Shown here: positions 28,718 to 36,582 of the stretch, piece by piece
Layout: the number at the start of each line of letters is the position of its first letter
Numbering within the stretch: the stretch's first letter is position 1
Virus record (IMG/VR): IMGVR_UViG_3300026473_000347
Location: 1 to 40,250 of that record
From: a virus
Strand: one strand, 5' to 3'
Length of the DNA: 40,250 nucleotides
Made by a program: the position numbers and the translations under genes
The notes under the pieces: model-generated
What the model was told of the DNA's origin: nothing
Databases searched by the model: none
The model's input: only the letters and a program-made list of their open reading frames with translations

Positions 28718-30928
28718 TTAATGACTAGCTGTAAACGAGTATGATAGTTCGCTTAGTGTTTCACCAACTAGTGCCTGTTTGTATCTCAAAGCAATACTGG
28801 ACGGAACATCACTCAAACCAGACAGAGCTTCACCATATTGATTTAATATTATCACCGAGAACTCCAATTTCAAAGCGTCATCTTGTGATAAACCAACTAT
28901 GCTAAAATCATCTGATAATTGAGCTTGTGTTGAATGTAGTGTTGCACTCTTATCAACATCAACTGTAAATGAAAGGGTACCAGTTCTGGTAAAATCATTT
29001 GCAGTACTCTTATATTTGTATCGAACATCGTAACTAACTGACTTAGAAGGTGTGCCGTTTATAGTCGATGGCACTGGGAAAACAGCAACCAGTGACCAAC
29101 TAGGCATGTATCCAACAAGTGCTTTCTTAGTTCCATATGAAGAATAAGAAACTTCACCTGTAATTTCTGGGATATAAGGCACCATTGTTAAGGATCCTAC
29201 ACTAGTAGGAGTAACTGTTGGTTTGTATGATCCAAAGAATCCTGTTAACCCAGCACTTGTGCTAAGTGGTCTAGCTGAAACTCCAACGTCAAACGCATCT
29301 AGATAGTTGTTTACAATTTTAAAATGTGATGTATCTACTATTTCTTTGATATAGTATGTTGTGCCAGCTACTACTCCGCCAGATGTTCCATTGAATGTAA
29401 TTGCAGCACCAACTATCATTTGTGCTGTTGTTGTAGATGTTTCAAATGCATTTGATACTGTGCTCGAACCAACAATGTCAATAGTAGTTAAGTCGCCTGG
29501 ATTATAAATGTTGCTAATTACTATGCTATTAAAATTAGTAAATGAAGTAACGTACTGTGTAACAACAGAAATAGTAGTTGCACTATCGTAATCTTCTTTT
29601 AGTGTGCCTTGAATGTTGGTTACATTTTGTTTTACAAGACTTCCTTTTGTTGCTGTGATTGGTTGATTTAATTCCAAATCGACAGTAAATGCCTTTGAAA
29701 TTAAAAAGTCTTGTCTATCTGATTGATCATTAACACTTGAGTTTCCAACTGAATCAAAGTATATCTGAGGGTACTCTGGGAAATAAACTCCAGCACCATT
29801 GTTGCCAACGTTTGTAAATTTACAATCTCTTGTTGAATTGCCTGAACCTCTTTCAACAACAAACCCTTGGCGCTTTATATCCTCAAACTTACAGGCAATT
29901 AATGAAGTTTCTCTTGGGCCGTATTGTTCACCCACTGTAGTTCCGTCAGCTGCTTCTCCTAAGTACACACCGTGTCTTAGATCAAAAAAGCGACAGTCTT
30001 CAAAGGTATTGTTTAAAATATCTTGTTTGGCCCATACACCATAACTAAATCCCGAAACAACTACATTTCTAAAAATATTATTTGCACATGTAACAATTGA
30101 TGATACAGCGTTTAAAGAGATTCCTTTGCTGTCTGGATCGTATGTATTACCCCAACTTCCGGCAACTATAATATTTTCAAATGTGCTATCTCTTACAGCA
30201 TCAAGTTTTAAACCGGTATGATCAGTTGCAGTACATACAAAAGAAATTCCTCTTATAGCAATACTTCGTGGTTGTGTATTTCCAAGAGTATTGCCAATTG
30301 CGCTTGGGTTTCCTATTGTTGAGTCGTCATTAATAAATTGAACAGCAGACCCTGCAATACCTTCGTAACGAATAATTGTTTTATTACGGCCAGCACCTAT
30401 AAGAGTAGCGTAACTTGGAATGTATAGTGTTTGTGTTGTTTTGTAAATACCAGGTGCTAGTTCTAAAATAACTCTTGCTCTTGTACCATCGGCTGTGTCG
30501 CTAGAAGCAGCTGTTGTTGGGTTTAGGAACAACTGATCAATAGCACGTTGTAGTGCTTCTGTGTCATCTGTTGTGCCATCTGCAACTGCACCAAAGTCTG
30601 CTACTGTAACTCGATCATCTAAACGATCTTGTGTTTGTCTTGATATTGGATCGTTACTGGTAGGTCCTGTTTGAATAGCAGGATCGTTTGATTTGTAAAT
30701 ATGTTGTATTAGATTTAATAAGTTACCTTGAACAGTTAAATCTCTTTCTGTAAGGATCTTAGTATTTCCTACGGCAGGACTACCTTCTGCGACAGATCCA
30801 TTTCCAATGTATAATTCTTGGGTATCAAGCGACCACGCAAGTTCACCTGATGCTAACTGTGGTAAACCTGTACCGCTTAATGATTTTCCTCGACGTATTT
30901 GAATACGGCTGATTTGCACAACTGCCAT
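28718..30928 (-). CDS. Tail fibre / tailspike with pectate-lyase fold
   Basis: 736 residues. N-terminal phage adhesin module RIQIRRGKSLSGTGLPQLASGELAWS followed by LYIGNG (tropism-determinant or hyaluronidase-type start common in T4-like marine phages). At about 100-420 a pectate-lyase-3 beta-helix: VTVADFGAVADGTTDDTEALQRAI, then repeated N-x-F-x-x-x beta-helix rungs (NIFRNVVVSG, NTFEDCRFFD, STRDCKFTNV). The C-terminal ~300 residues are beta-rich and presumably bind the receptor. Host polysaccharide recognition or cleavage is likely. Late promoter and strong ribosome site upstream. Confidence 0.87.
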   Translation of the reverse strand: MAVVQISRIQIRRGKSLSGTGLPQLASGELAWSLDTQELYIGNGSVAEGSPAVGNTKILTERDLTVQGNLLNLIQHIYKSNDPAIQTGPTSNDPISRQTQDRLDDRVTVADFGAVADGTTDDTEALQRAIDQLFLNPTTAASSDTADGTRARVILELAPGIYKTTQTLYIPSYATLIGAGRNKTIIRYEGIAGSAVQFINDDSTIGNPSAIGNTLGNTQPRSIAIRGISFVCTATDHTGLKLDAVRDSTFENIIVAGSWGNTYDPDSKGISLNAVSSIVTCANNIFRNVVVSGFSYGVWAKQDILNNTFEDCRFFDLRHGVYLGEAADGTTVGEQYGPRETSLIACKFEDIKRQGFVVERGSGNSTRDCKFTNVGNNGAGVYFPEYPQIYFDSVGNSSVNDQSDRQDFLISKAFTVDLELNQPITATKGSLVKQNVTNIQGTLKEDYDSATTISVVTQYVTSFTNFNSIVISNIYNPGDLTTIDIVGSSTVSNAFETSTTTAQMIVGAAITFNGTSGGVVAGTTYYIKEIVDTSHFKIVNNYLDAFDVGVSARPLSTSAGLTGFFGSYKPTVTPTSVGSLTMVPYIPEITGEVSYSSYGTKKALVGYMPSWSLVAVFPVPSTINGTPSKSVSYDVRYKYKSTANDFTRTGTLSFTVDVDKSATLHSTQAQLSDDFSIVGLSQDDALKLEFSVIILNQYGEALSGLSDVPSSIALRYKQALVGETLSELSYSFTASH

Positions 30929-30949
30929 AATAATATCCTCTATATAGGA

Positions 30950-30956
30950 TATTTAT
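30950..30956 (-). promoter_or_regulatory. Late-type promoter box of the tail fibre
   Basis: Minus strand GATAAATATCCTATA, 21 nt before the ATG with GAGG in between; shares ATAAATATCCTATA with the box at 24315. Confidence 0.6.
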
Positions 30957-31675
30957 CAGTTCTGTTTATAGTACTGCTCCACCCTATCCCACCAGCGTTT
31001 TTCCCAGTAGTCAAATTCTTCTGCCCTTAATATAAACTCCTGATATTTAGGCTCTTCTGTCATAATTAACTGCTCATTTAATTTAGGGCTTACGCACATT
31101 AGCACAACACCTTTACGTATGTTTGTACCATGTACTTCATTGTGTGCTAGAGCATAAGCAGTTAATTGTAAGTAGTAATCCTCAATCCACTCTTGTTTTT
31201 TAGGTTTATTAGTTTGTTTGTAATCTAGGATTGATTCTTCATTTAAGTGTAAACCGCAACCATCAGTAGTTCCCGCATATAATCTGGGAAAGTATAACGG
31301 AACTTCTACACCCCATACTTCATTAACGTTAACTAATCCTTCGCTAATGATGTGTTTGGCCATTGCGTGGCTTTGTTTGCTATAAGGATTAGAACCTGGG
31401 TCATTAAGTACACCGTGTGTAATGTAATCTTCTAGAAACTTGTGCATTCTAGTGCCGCGGCCTGCAGCTTCTGTTACAATTTCTTGTGCTTTCTTTTCAC
31501 CAACACTTTTTTTCCAACGCATTAGTGCATCGATTTTTTCTTGTGGTTTAGTCTTATCTAGAATTGTTGTAACTGATGGAACTTTGCTTCCATCTGGAGT
31601 AGCGTAAAGTCTTTTGCCCTCTACGCTTTCTCTGCTGATTGGTGTGTAATTAAATTTTTGAGTTAAGAGAGTCAT
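30956..31675 (-). CDS. PD-(D/E)XK exonuclease (Cas4/RecB-like fold)
   Basis: 239 residues. Motifs in order: GRGTRMHKFLE (His78), YAGTTDGCG (Asp138), ILDYKQT (Asp151, Lys153) and YYLQLTAYA (Gln170), the standard arrangement of RecB/Cas4-type nucleases. Four-cysteine Fe-S ligands of Cas4 are not seen, so it is a plain exonuclease. Probably degrades host DNA or processes recombination ends. Its sigma70 promoter has the -10 exactly 6 nt from the ATG and no ribosome site, so leaderless translation is predicted. Confidence 0.83.
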   Translation of the reverse strand: MTLLTQKFNYTPISRESVEGKRLYATPDGSKVPSVTTILDKTKPQEKIDALMRWKKSVGEKKAQEIVTEAAGRGTRMHKFLEDYITHGVLNDPGSNPYSKQSHAMAKHIISEGLVNVNEVWGVEVPLYFPRLYAGTTDGCGLHLNEESILDYKQTNKPKKQEWIEDYYLQLTAYALAHNEVHGTNIRKGVVLMCVSPKLNEQLIMTEEPKYQEFILRAEEFDYWEKRWWDRVEQYYKQN

Positions 31676-31681
31676 GGTGCA

Positions 31682-31710
31682 AGTATATAGTCACTTGCAC
31701 TATTTGTCAA
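31682..31710 (-). promoter_or_regulatory. sigma70 promoter, leaderless-type placement
   Basis: TTGACA (31710-31705), 17 nt, TATACT (31687-31682), then TGCACC and the ATG at 31675. No Shine-Dalgarno. Confidence 0.75.
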
Positions 31711-31713
31711 GAT

Positions 31714-32040
31714 TTATTTGCCTAATTTAGTTGCTCGTTTAGCCATTTGACTTACTACACCAGAATCTTCTTTACCGCCAACTTCTGGTTTTTCTGTCTT
31801 ATCTTGTGTTTTGACAGTAACTCCGTTGCCGTCAAATTTGAAAACTAAGTTATGTAAAACTTGTTGTTCTGGAGCAAGTCCTTCTTCCTCTTCCCAACGA
31901 GCTGCAAACGCTTCATAAGAAATTGGGATGCCCATCTTTTGAAGGGCACCCCAAGTTAGTGGTGCATGTGTATTTAAATTGTCGCCTGCGCTTTGAGTTG
32001 TGAATAGAGTCCTAACTAAAGGATCTATTGTTTCATTTAC
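31714..32040 (-). CDS. -1 frame extension of the upstream structural gene (108 aa)
   Basis: Open frame from the slippery A9 site to a stop at 31714. A separate start would have to be the ATG at 31935, which loses 35 residues of protein-like sequence (ETIDPLVRTLFTTQSAGD, then HAPLTWGALQKMGI), and no start codon exists in that stretch. The simplest reading is that it is the C-terminal part of a 446-aa fusion made by -1 frameshifting at A AAA AAG. Content: SYEAFAARWEEEEG acidic helix, LVFKFDGNGVTV strands, Lys/Ala-rich tail. Family unknown. Confidence 0.6.
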   Translation of the reverse strand, partial: VNETIDPLVRTLFTTQSAGDNLNTHAPLTWGALQKMGIPISYEAFAARWEEEEGLAPEQQVLHNLVFKFDGNGVTVKTQDKTEKPEVGGKEDSGVVSQMAKRATKLGK

Positions 32041-32046
32041 TTTTTT
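32003..32046 (-). promoter_or_regulatory. Programmed -1 frameshift signal (slippery site plus stem-loop)
   Basis: A AAA AAG (32046-32040), the E. coli dnaX slippery heptamer, in frame and immediately followed by the zero-frame TAA. Ten nt downstream lies a stem: AATAGATCCT (32029-32020), 6-nt loop, AGGA-C-TCTATT (32013-32003), 10 bp with one bulged C. Slippage gives Lys-Lys then Val and continues 108 codons. Confidence 0.6.
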
Positions 32047-33053
32047 TTTGAGTTAAGTAATAGAGCTAGGCGTCGACTGTAGTCAACGCTTTCACGTTTT
32101 TCTCTGCCTACTTCTGGTGCTGGAGGAGTTGGTAACTCTTCTGCTCCCATTTCGCCTTCTCCGCCTGGCATTGGAGGAACTGCTCCTGCTTCAGCGCCTG
32201 GCATAGCTGTTGCGCCTGTTGGTGCGCCCATAGTAGATACTTCGCCGCCTGATACGATCGATAGTGCGTTTGACAAGCCTTGACGTGATGTTTCTAGAGC
32301 TGTATAAATTGCTTCTAGTGCAGGTTTAACTGCTTCTTGATATGATTGGGCAACGTCGCTGCCTTGTGTTTCTCTTATAGAGTCTAATAATTCTAATAGC
32401 TGCTCTGCTTTCATTGCCGCTACATCTTCTAGCCAACCAGTGATACGGTCAACCATGTCCTTAGTGGCCATAATAGTTTCAGCTTTATCTTCTTCGCCTT
32501 CTAGTAAAATCCAGCTGGCTTGTGATTCGTTTAAGTCATAGCGTAATGCTAGTTCTGCCTTTAGTTCTTCGCGGTCTACACCTTCGCCTAAATTAATCTG
32601 TGCAATGGTCTTATTGATCCAAGTTTCTGGAACCGATAGTTCTTTTGCACGAGCACGTACAGTATTAACAATGTAACCTTCGTCTGTCTTTTTTTCTTTC
32701 TTGCCCATAGCTTTTTTAATAGCCTTATCTTTGGAACCCATGTACTCGTCTTTTCCAGATTCTACTTCACCGTCACCGTCGTAGTCTTTATCAGCTTTGT
32801 CTTCACGCTCCATGATTTCTTGATTAATGCAGTCAAGCATCAAGCGTGTTTTTTGATACTGTGGGCTTTCAAGCACAGAATCAAAAGCTTCTGAAAGCTC
32901 CATTTGACTTAGTCTTGTGCGAAGTTTATTACGTGCATCTTCAAGTTGCACATCTGTAAACTGTTCGAAGTTGATTTTGTAACCAAACTTCTTAGCTAAG
33001 TTCTCGTTGAGTACTTTAGCTGTAATAGGTTTTTGAAATTCTCTAATTTGCAT
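32037..33053 (-). CDS. Core/structural-type phage protein (frameshift donor)
   Basis: 338 residues. Helical N-terminal part (MQIREFQKPITAKVLNENLAKKFGY), an EF-hand-like acidic loop DKDYDGDGEVESGKDEYMGSKD at about 92-113, a helical middle, then a Gly/Pro/Ala-rich flexible linker (about 265-320) and a short basic end NSKKK. It resembles T4-like marine phage internal or structural proteins (from memory). The zero frame ends at TAA right after the A9 run; -1 slippage would extend it to about 446 aa. Exact late promoter TATAAATA (33088-33081) and AGGA ribosome site upstream. Confidence 0.65.
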   Translation of the reverse strand: MQIREFQKPITAKVLNENLAKKFGYKINFEQFTDVQLEDARNKLRTRLSQMELSEAFDSVLESPQYQKTRLMLDCINQEIMEREDKADKDYDGDGEVESGKDEYMGSKDKAIKKAMGKKEKKTDEGYIVNTVRARAKELSVPETWINKTIAQINLGEGVDREELKAELALRYDLNESQASWILLEGEEDKAETIMATKDMVDRITGWLEDVAAMKAEQLLELLDSIRETQGSDVAQSYQEAVKPALEAIYTALETSRQGLSNALSIVSGGEVSTMGAPTGATAMPGAEAGAVPPMPGGEGEMGAEELPTPPAPEVGREKRESVDYSRRLALLLNSKKK

Positions 33054-33080
33054 GATTCTGTCCTAGAATTCTTATACGTG

Positions 33081-33088
33081 TATTTATA
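33081..33088 (-). promoter_or_regulatory. T4-type late promoter (TATAAATA)
   Basis: Exact TATAAATA followed by CACGTA; the promoter at 37639-37645 shares AATAAATACACGTA. Confidence 0.65.
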
Positions 33089-33539
33089 CAAAACTCCACT
33101 TAAACATCTTGGATATTTCTTCCTTGTAGTGAGTTTCTTTGAGTTCGCTTTCTTCTAACTTATTTAACAAAATTAAGTACCTGCTGAAATCTTTAGTCAA
33201 CTTAATATTGCGCTTGTAGACTTGTGTATCGCTGTGATTAGCCCAGTAACAGTTGTCCAGACGTTTGATTTCATGAAACTTGTCTAGCTGCACATTGTTG
33301 TAGGCTTTTGCAGCCATTAGGGCACAAGTTTTTAAGAAATACTGATCAATTAAACTGCGGTCTTGGTAGTTGTAAACTGCCCAGTTGCCGTCTTTTTTCT
33401 GTTTAACTAAAAACTTCTTGTAGACTATTCCGCCATCCGGTAGTATAGTCAACGGTAACTTTTGTTCTAGCTCAGTACTAAGTTCCTTAGCTAGTTCTTT
33501 GATGCGTATTGTTGGTATTTTACGTTTTGATTTTTTCAT
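33084..33539 (-). CDS. Phage protein of unknown function (151 aa)
   Basis: Basic N-terminus (MKKSKRKIPTIRIKELAKEL), then a compact domain with GGIVYKKFLVKQKKDGNWAVYNYQDRS-type beta strands and helices carrying ALMAAKAYN. Cysteines in LKTCAL and NCYWAN. From memory, related proteins are found in T4-like marine phages near the core genes; no function known. Overlaps the upstream 85-aa gene by 20 nt. Confidence 0.62.
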   Translation of the reverse strand: MKKSKRKIPTIRIKELAKELSTELEQKLPLTILPDGGIVYKKFLVKQKKDGNWAVYNYQDRSLIDQYFLKTCALMAAKAYNNVQLDKFHEIKRLDNCYWANHSDTQVYKRNIKLTKDFSRYLILLNKLEESELKETHYKEEISKMFKWSFV

Positions 33540-33777
33540 TAGCTACCACTGTAGGATCTGTCATTCCTATCTTAGTTACCAGACTTTTACGTATCATGGC
33601 TTCGATCTTGAATTGCTCATGTTCGCTCAGTGTACTAAGTTTAACAGGCTTAGTTAATTTTTTAAGAATCTCAGCTTCTTCCAGAGTTGTCCAAATTTCA
33701 AAATCGTCGATAAGGGCATGTTTACTCTTAGGACTGTGAGCTTCTTCAAATCCTACTAGTAGTTCGCTAATTTTCAT
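33520..33777 (-). CDS. Phage protein of unknown function (85 aa)
   Basis: Starts MKISELLVGFEEA, the short N-terminal signature repeated by several proteins here (MKVTDLLTEA, MKVKELLVEG). Helical with a central DDFEIWTTLEEAEILKKL segment. ATGA overlap with the upstream gene, 20-nt overlap with the downstream one. The shared N-terminal motif may be a processing or targeting tag for virion core proteins (inference). Confidence 0.62.
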   Translation of the reverse strand: MKISELLVGFEEAHSPKSKHALIDDFEIWTTLEEAEILKKLTKPVKLSTLSEHEQFKIEAMIRKSLVTKIGMTDPTVVANEKIKT

Positions 33778-34466
33778 TTTAAGCCTGCAATAGTAAGCAT
33801 TTTGTCTAGCAGTTTATTGTCAGCGGATTCTTCAAACCCTGTGTATTTCATAATGCCCTGGCTAACTGCACCGCCCATTTTTTGTTTGAATTCTGGACTA
33901 AGTCCTGGACCATTGACGCCGTTTATTTTTAAAACAGTTTGAGGATCCATTTTGGCTTCCCATTCTTTAGGAGGAAGTACTGCAATAGGACTACCGTCTG
34001 GATTTTTAGGAACCCACCCATCCTTTGTTGCAGCTTGGATACGTGCTTTAATCTGTGCTTGTTCCCAAGGCTGAGTTGCTTTTGGTAATAGAGCTTGTAA
34101 TTGTGCTGTATAATGTTTAATAAGGCCAGCTTCGTCTGGTTCTTCTTCGATTGTTTTTTCAGCATCAACTTCCATGCCAGGTTGAATCTTTGGAACCTGC
34201 ATAGTTAATTTGTTATTGTCGCCCGGTTGTAGTGCTGTAGCTTGAACAGTAGTTGTATCACCGCTAGGCTTTTGTATGTCAACAGTACCATCGGGCTTTA
34301 CCTGTTGTACTTTGCCTACCATTTGTCCTGGCATTTCTTCTGCTATTGGCTCTGGTGCCTTAGGAGCTTTTGGCTTGTGTGGCTCAATATATGGTTTGGG
34401 TTTTGATGCATACTTCTTAGCTCTAAAGCCTTTTTTGTGTTCACCAACTACTTGTTTAACTTTCAT
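33774..34466 (-). CDS. Low-complexity structural-type protein
   Basis: 230 residues from ATG 34466 (GGAG 6 nt upstream within the preceding gene; a start 9 codons earlier has no ribosome site). N-terminal Lys/Pro repeats (KPKPYIEPHKPKAPKAPEP), a beta segment with VGKVQQVKPDGTVDIQKPSGDTTTV (KOW- or OB-like), and helical C-terminal half (HYTAQLQALLPKATQPWEQAQIKARIQ). Suggests a scaffold or head-associated protein. Overlaps the upstream nucleotidyltransferase by 11 nt. Confidence 0.6.
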   Translation of the reverse strand: MKVKQVVGEHKKGFRAKKYASKPKPYIEPHKPKAPKAPEPIAEEMPGQMVGKVQQVKPDGTVDIQKPSGDTTTVQATALQPGDNNKLTMQVPKIQPGMEVDAEKTIEEEPDEAGLIKHYTAQLQALLPKATQPWEQAQIKARIQAATKDGWVPKNPDGSPIAVLPPKEWEAKMDPQTVLKINGVNGPGLSPEFKQKMGGAVSQGIMKYTGFEESADNKLLDKMLTIAGLK

Positions 34467-35157
34467 TTTGTTCTCCGATGCTAAGACTAGCACTTTCTAA
34501 TTTATCTATGTATTTACGCAATTTATCAATTTGTCCGCGAGCCCTGAGCAACTTGAAAGCCAAGTTCTCTACGCTGTATTCTCCGTTAGCTTCAAGTCCA
34601 GCTTGGCGCAGTTTACGTATGCTAGCCATAGTTTGTTTGGCAGTTTTTAAATCTTTAGATTTTAGGGCTTGGTTAATTTGTCCTGCATAGTTGCGAGCTT
34701 TGCTTTTTACTTCTTTGTGTGTTGCTTTGGGAGCATCGCCTGTTGGTTCGCTGATCCATTTGTCATTAAGCACAGAATAGATACCTGCACTATGATGTTT
34801 TTGTTTGGCATCTTGCACATAGAGTTCTACATCTATGTCTTTGATTGTAATATCATATTTGGAATTATAGACATTCTTCTTAGCATCGTAGAGTTCAGCC
34901 TTTTCTGGACTGTCTACAACTGCTACTAAATGTAGATCTAAATCACTACTGTCGCTGTACCCGTAGCTGGCATTACTTCCACTTATGGTTATGTCTTTGA
35001 GGTTGAGTTTTTCTACATTCAAGTACTCGGCAAAATGCTTGGCAATAACCATTAGTCGATGTCGTACTTCTGGTATGAGTTTGTTGTTTTCCCACAGTTT
35101 GGGATTCAACTGTTTGTTATGATGTATTGGATCAACAGATAGTTCTTGGAAGTTCAT
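34456..35157 (-). CDS. Nucleotidyltransferase-fold protein
   Basis: 233 residues with the minimal nucleotidyltransferase signature: helix-turn GS at 60-61 in ISGSNASYGYSDSSDLDLHL, metal-binding Asp72 and Asp74, and a third Asp109 in KDIDVELYV. All three carboxylates are present, so it could transfer NMP groups to RNA or protein (as in MNT or AMPylase-like enzymes). C-terminal part is helical and basic. Late-type box TAAATA 4 nt before ATG within the palindrome CTGTTAAATACAG; no ribosome site. Confidence 0.75.
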   Translation of the reverse strand: MNFQELSVDPIHHNKQLNPKLWENNKLIPEVRHRLMVIAKHFAEYLNVEKLNLKDITISGSNASYGYSDSSDLDLHLVAVVDSPEKAELYDAKKNVYNSKYDITIKDIDVELYVQDAKQKHHSAGIYSVLNDKWISEPTGDAPKATHKEVKSKARNYAGQINQALKSKDLKTAKQTMASIRKLRQAGLEANGEYSVENLAFKLLRARGQIDKLRKYIDKLESASLSIGEQNES

Positions 35158-35158
35158 T

Positions 35159-35171
35159 CTGTATTTAACAG
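35159..35171 (-). promoter_or_regulatory. Late-type promoter inside a CTGT...ACAG palindrome
   Basis: CTGTTAAATACAG directly abuts the nucleotidyltransferase start (TAAATA to ATG is 4 nt). Confidence 0.45.
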
Positions 35172-35173
35172 AA

Positions 35174-35575
35174 TTACAGTCCTAAGAATTTTAGTATGGT
35201 GCCTAGATTAGGATGTCCTACCCAACCAGCTCCAGCTATAAACGCCAACCCAGCCATAGCATAGAGCATGAACTTGTGTTTAGTTTTTTCCAAATCTGCT
35301 AGTTTTGCGGCTAAGGTATTGTGTTGCGCTGTTTGCTCTGCATTGAGTTTATCCATGTGAGCGTAAAATTGATCTCTATTGCTTTCGTAACTGGCACTCA
35401 TGAGTTTAAGTTCGTCCATGATACCATCTCTAGTTCGATCTAAACAGTCGTGCATTTCTTTGACGTCTGCTTTTAAATCGCCTAATTTTTCGTCGATGTT
35501 TTCGACTTTTGTTTCTAATATGCCTACACGTTCTGGTAGAGCAGCAAGTTGTGCGACTGCTTCTTTTGTTGCCAT
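35174..35575 (-). CDS. Coiled-coil protein with C-terminal membrane anchor
   Basis: 133 residues: heptad-rich coiled coil from about 10 to 100 (LPERVGILETKVENIDEKLG), then a hydrophobic helix (about 102-120, FMLYAMAGLAFIAGAGWV) and a short tail. Tail-anchored topology. Could be a spanin-like, holin-partner or membrane-tether protein; no family recognised. Good ribosome site (GAGGAG) and a TAAATA box at 35667-35672 about 90 nt upstream. Confidence 0.65.
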   Translation of the reverse strand: MATKEAVAQLAALPERVGILETKVENIDEKLGDLKADVKEMHDCLDRTRDGIMDELKLMSASYESNRDQFYAHMDKLNAEQTAQHNTLAAKLADLEKTKHKFMLYAMAGLAFIAGAGWVGHPNLGTILKFLGL

Positions 35576-35672
35576 TTAGGCTCCTCGATTAATGTGTCCA
35601 AACACGTTGTTTGGTGTAGTATTAATAGCCTAAAAAGTCGTTGATTTGTATGAGCCTTCTGTAGTATATTTA

Positions 35673-36074
35673 TTATCTTTTTTGAAAAATAATATTTCGA
35701 GCAAGACCTTCTGTAACAAATACATCAAAGTTTTGCTCCATACTTTCATCTAGTCCACTAATATATGGAACTGCATCAAAGTCTTCTAGAAGATAACCAA
35801 TAGGATCTCCGTCTTTCTCAAAGAAATGTTCACGCTCTGTGTAAAAATCAAATTCCCAAACGTGTATGGTATTGATAGTATTAAATCCCACTAGTACTCC
35901 GCTAATTTCTTTCATAATAGGAGATTGTTTAAAACTTATGTTTGCTCGAATACCTAGTGTTTGAAGTACAGTTTGAAAATTCTGTTCTTTCCACCTATCT
36001 GCTTCGCGGCCAGGCTCAGATCTATACTGTCCTGTATTGGTTATATCGACTGTTGTGTAGAGCTTGTATTCCAT
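35673..36074 (-). CDS. Phage protein of unknown function (133 aa)
   Basis: Alpha/beta protein with MEYKLYTTVDITNTGQYRSEPG, WKEQNFQTVLQTLGIRANISF and a beta segment HVWEFDFYTEREHFFE. No cysteine, no signal. From memory, close relatives occur in T4-like marine phages, role unknown. Its TAAATA box (36080-36085) is 5 nt from the ATG inside a perfect palindrome, with no ribosome site, so a leaderless message is predicted. Confidence 0.6.
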   Translation of the reverse strand: MEYKLYTTVDITNTGQYRSEPGREADRWKEQNFQTVLQTLGIRANISFKQSPIMKEISGVLVGFNTINTIHVWEFDFYTEREHFFEKDGDPIGYLLEDFDAVPYISGLDESMEQNFDVFVTEGLARNIIFQKR

Positions 36075-36075
36075 G

Positions 36076-36089
36076 CTGTTATTTAACAG
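36076..36089 (-). promoter_or_regulatory. Late-type promoter in a perfect palindrome
   Basis: CTGTTAAATAACAG, self-complementary over 14 nt, ends 1 nt before the ATG of the 133-aa gene. Confidence 0.5.
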
Positions 36090-36093
36090 TCGT

Positions 36094-36120
36094 AAAAAAG
36101 CCTACTATAAAAGTAGGCTT
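36094..36120 (-). terminator. Rho-independent terminator
   Basis: Minus strand AAGCCTACT-TTTAT-AGTAGGCTT followed by TTTT: 9-bp stem plus T run, downstream of the 118-aa gene. Confidence 0.85.
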
Positions 36121-36148
36121 AGTCTTCCCATCCCTAGGAAATTAACTA

Positions 36149-36505
36149 TTATAGATAGTTGTCTTGGAAAATTGCTTCAACAGTGATTGTTAAACCGCTG
36201 ATACCGCAGTCTAAGTCAGCAACTGTTGTGTCGCCTGTACCTTGAGCAAGGATGTAAACTGTATCTGTTGTACCGCTTACAAATGCGCCACCGTTTGCTA
36301 GGCCAAAACCTGCTACTGTGAATGCACTGTCGCCAGAACCATTTGAACCATGTGGTGTTGTTAGATAGTCTACAACTTGTTGTAGGTTAGCGTGTGTTAA
36401 GTCTGTACCTGCTAGTTTTAAAACTAGTGTACGGCCATTAGTACCGTTAGCACGAACAAATTTCTTATAGTTTGTTGCTACTGTTGTGTTTGTTAAGTCA
36501 CCCAT
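36149..36505 (-). CDS. Small beta-type protein, likely abundant late product
   Basis: 118 residues, Thr/Gly/Ala-rich with little charge: FVRANGTNGRTLVLKLAGTDLTHANLQQVVDYL, then TVAGFGLANGGAFVSGTTDTVYILAQ. No signal or membrane segment. It is a monocistronic unit with a CTAAATA late box (36555-36560), strong ribosome site (GAGGAG) and its own terminator, the layout expected for an abundant virion component such as a decoration protein. Family not recognised. Confidence 0.6.
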   Translation of the reverse strand: MGDLTNTTVATNYKKFVRANGTNGRTLVLKLAGTDLTHANLQQVVDYLTTPHGSNGSGDSAFTVAGFGLANGGAFVSGTTDTVYILAQGTGDTTVADLDCGISGLTITVEAIFQDNYL

Positions 36506-36554
36506 AATATTTCTCCTCTATATGGTATACTCACTACTCTGTGAGCTTGTATTG

Positions 36555-36561
36555 TATTTAG
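36555..36561 (-). promoter_or_regulatory. Late-type promoter box (CTAAATA)
   Basis: Minus strand ACTAAATACAAT, about 49 nt before the 118-aa gene. Confidence 0.5.
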
Positions 36562-36582
36562 TATTGGTACGAAAAATTGGGC

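Noticed and set aside
31714-31935. 73-aa gene starting at ATG 31935
   Set aside because: The in-frame upstream 35 codons look coding and contain conserved-type motifs, so a frameshift fusion explains the region better.
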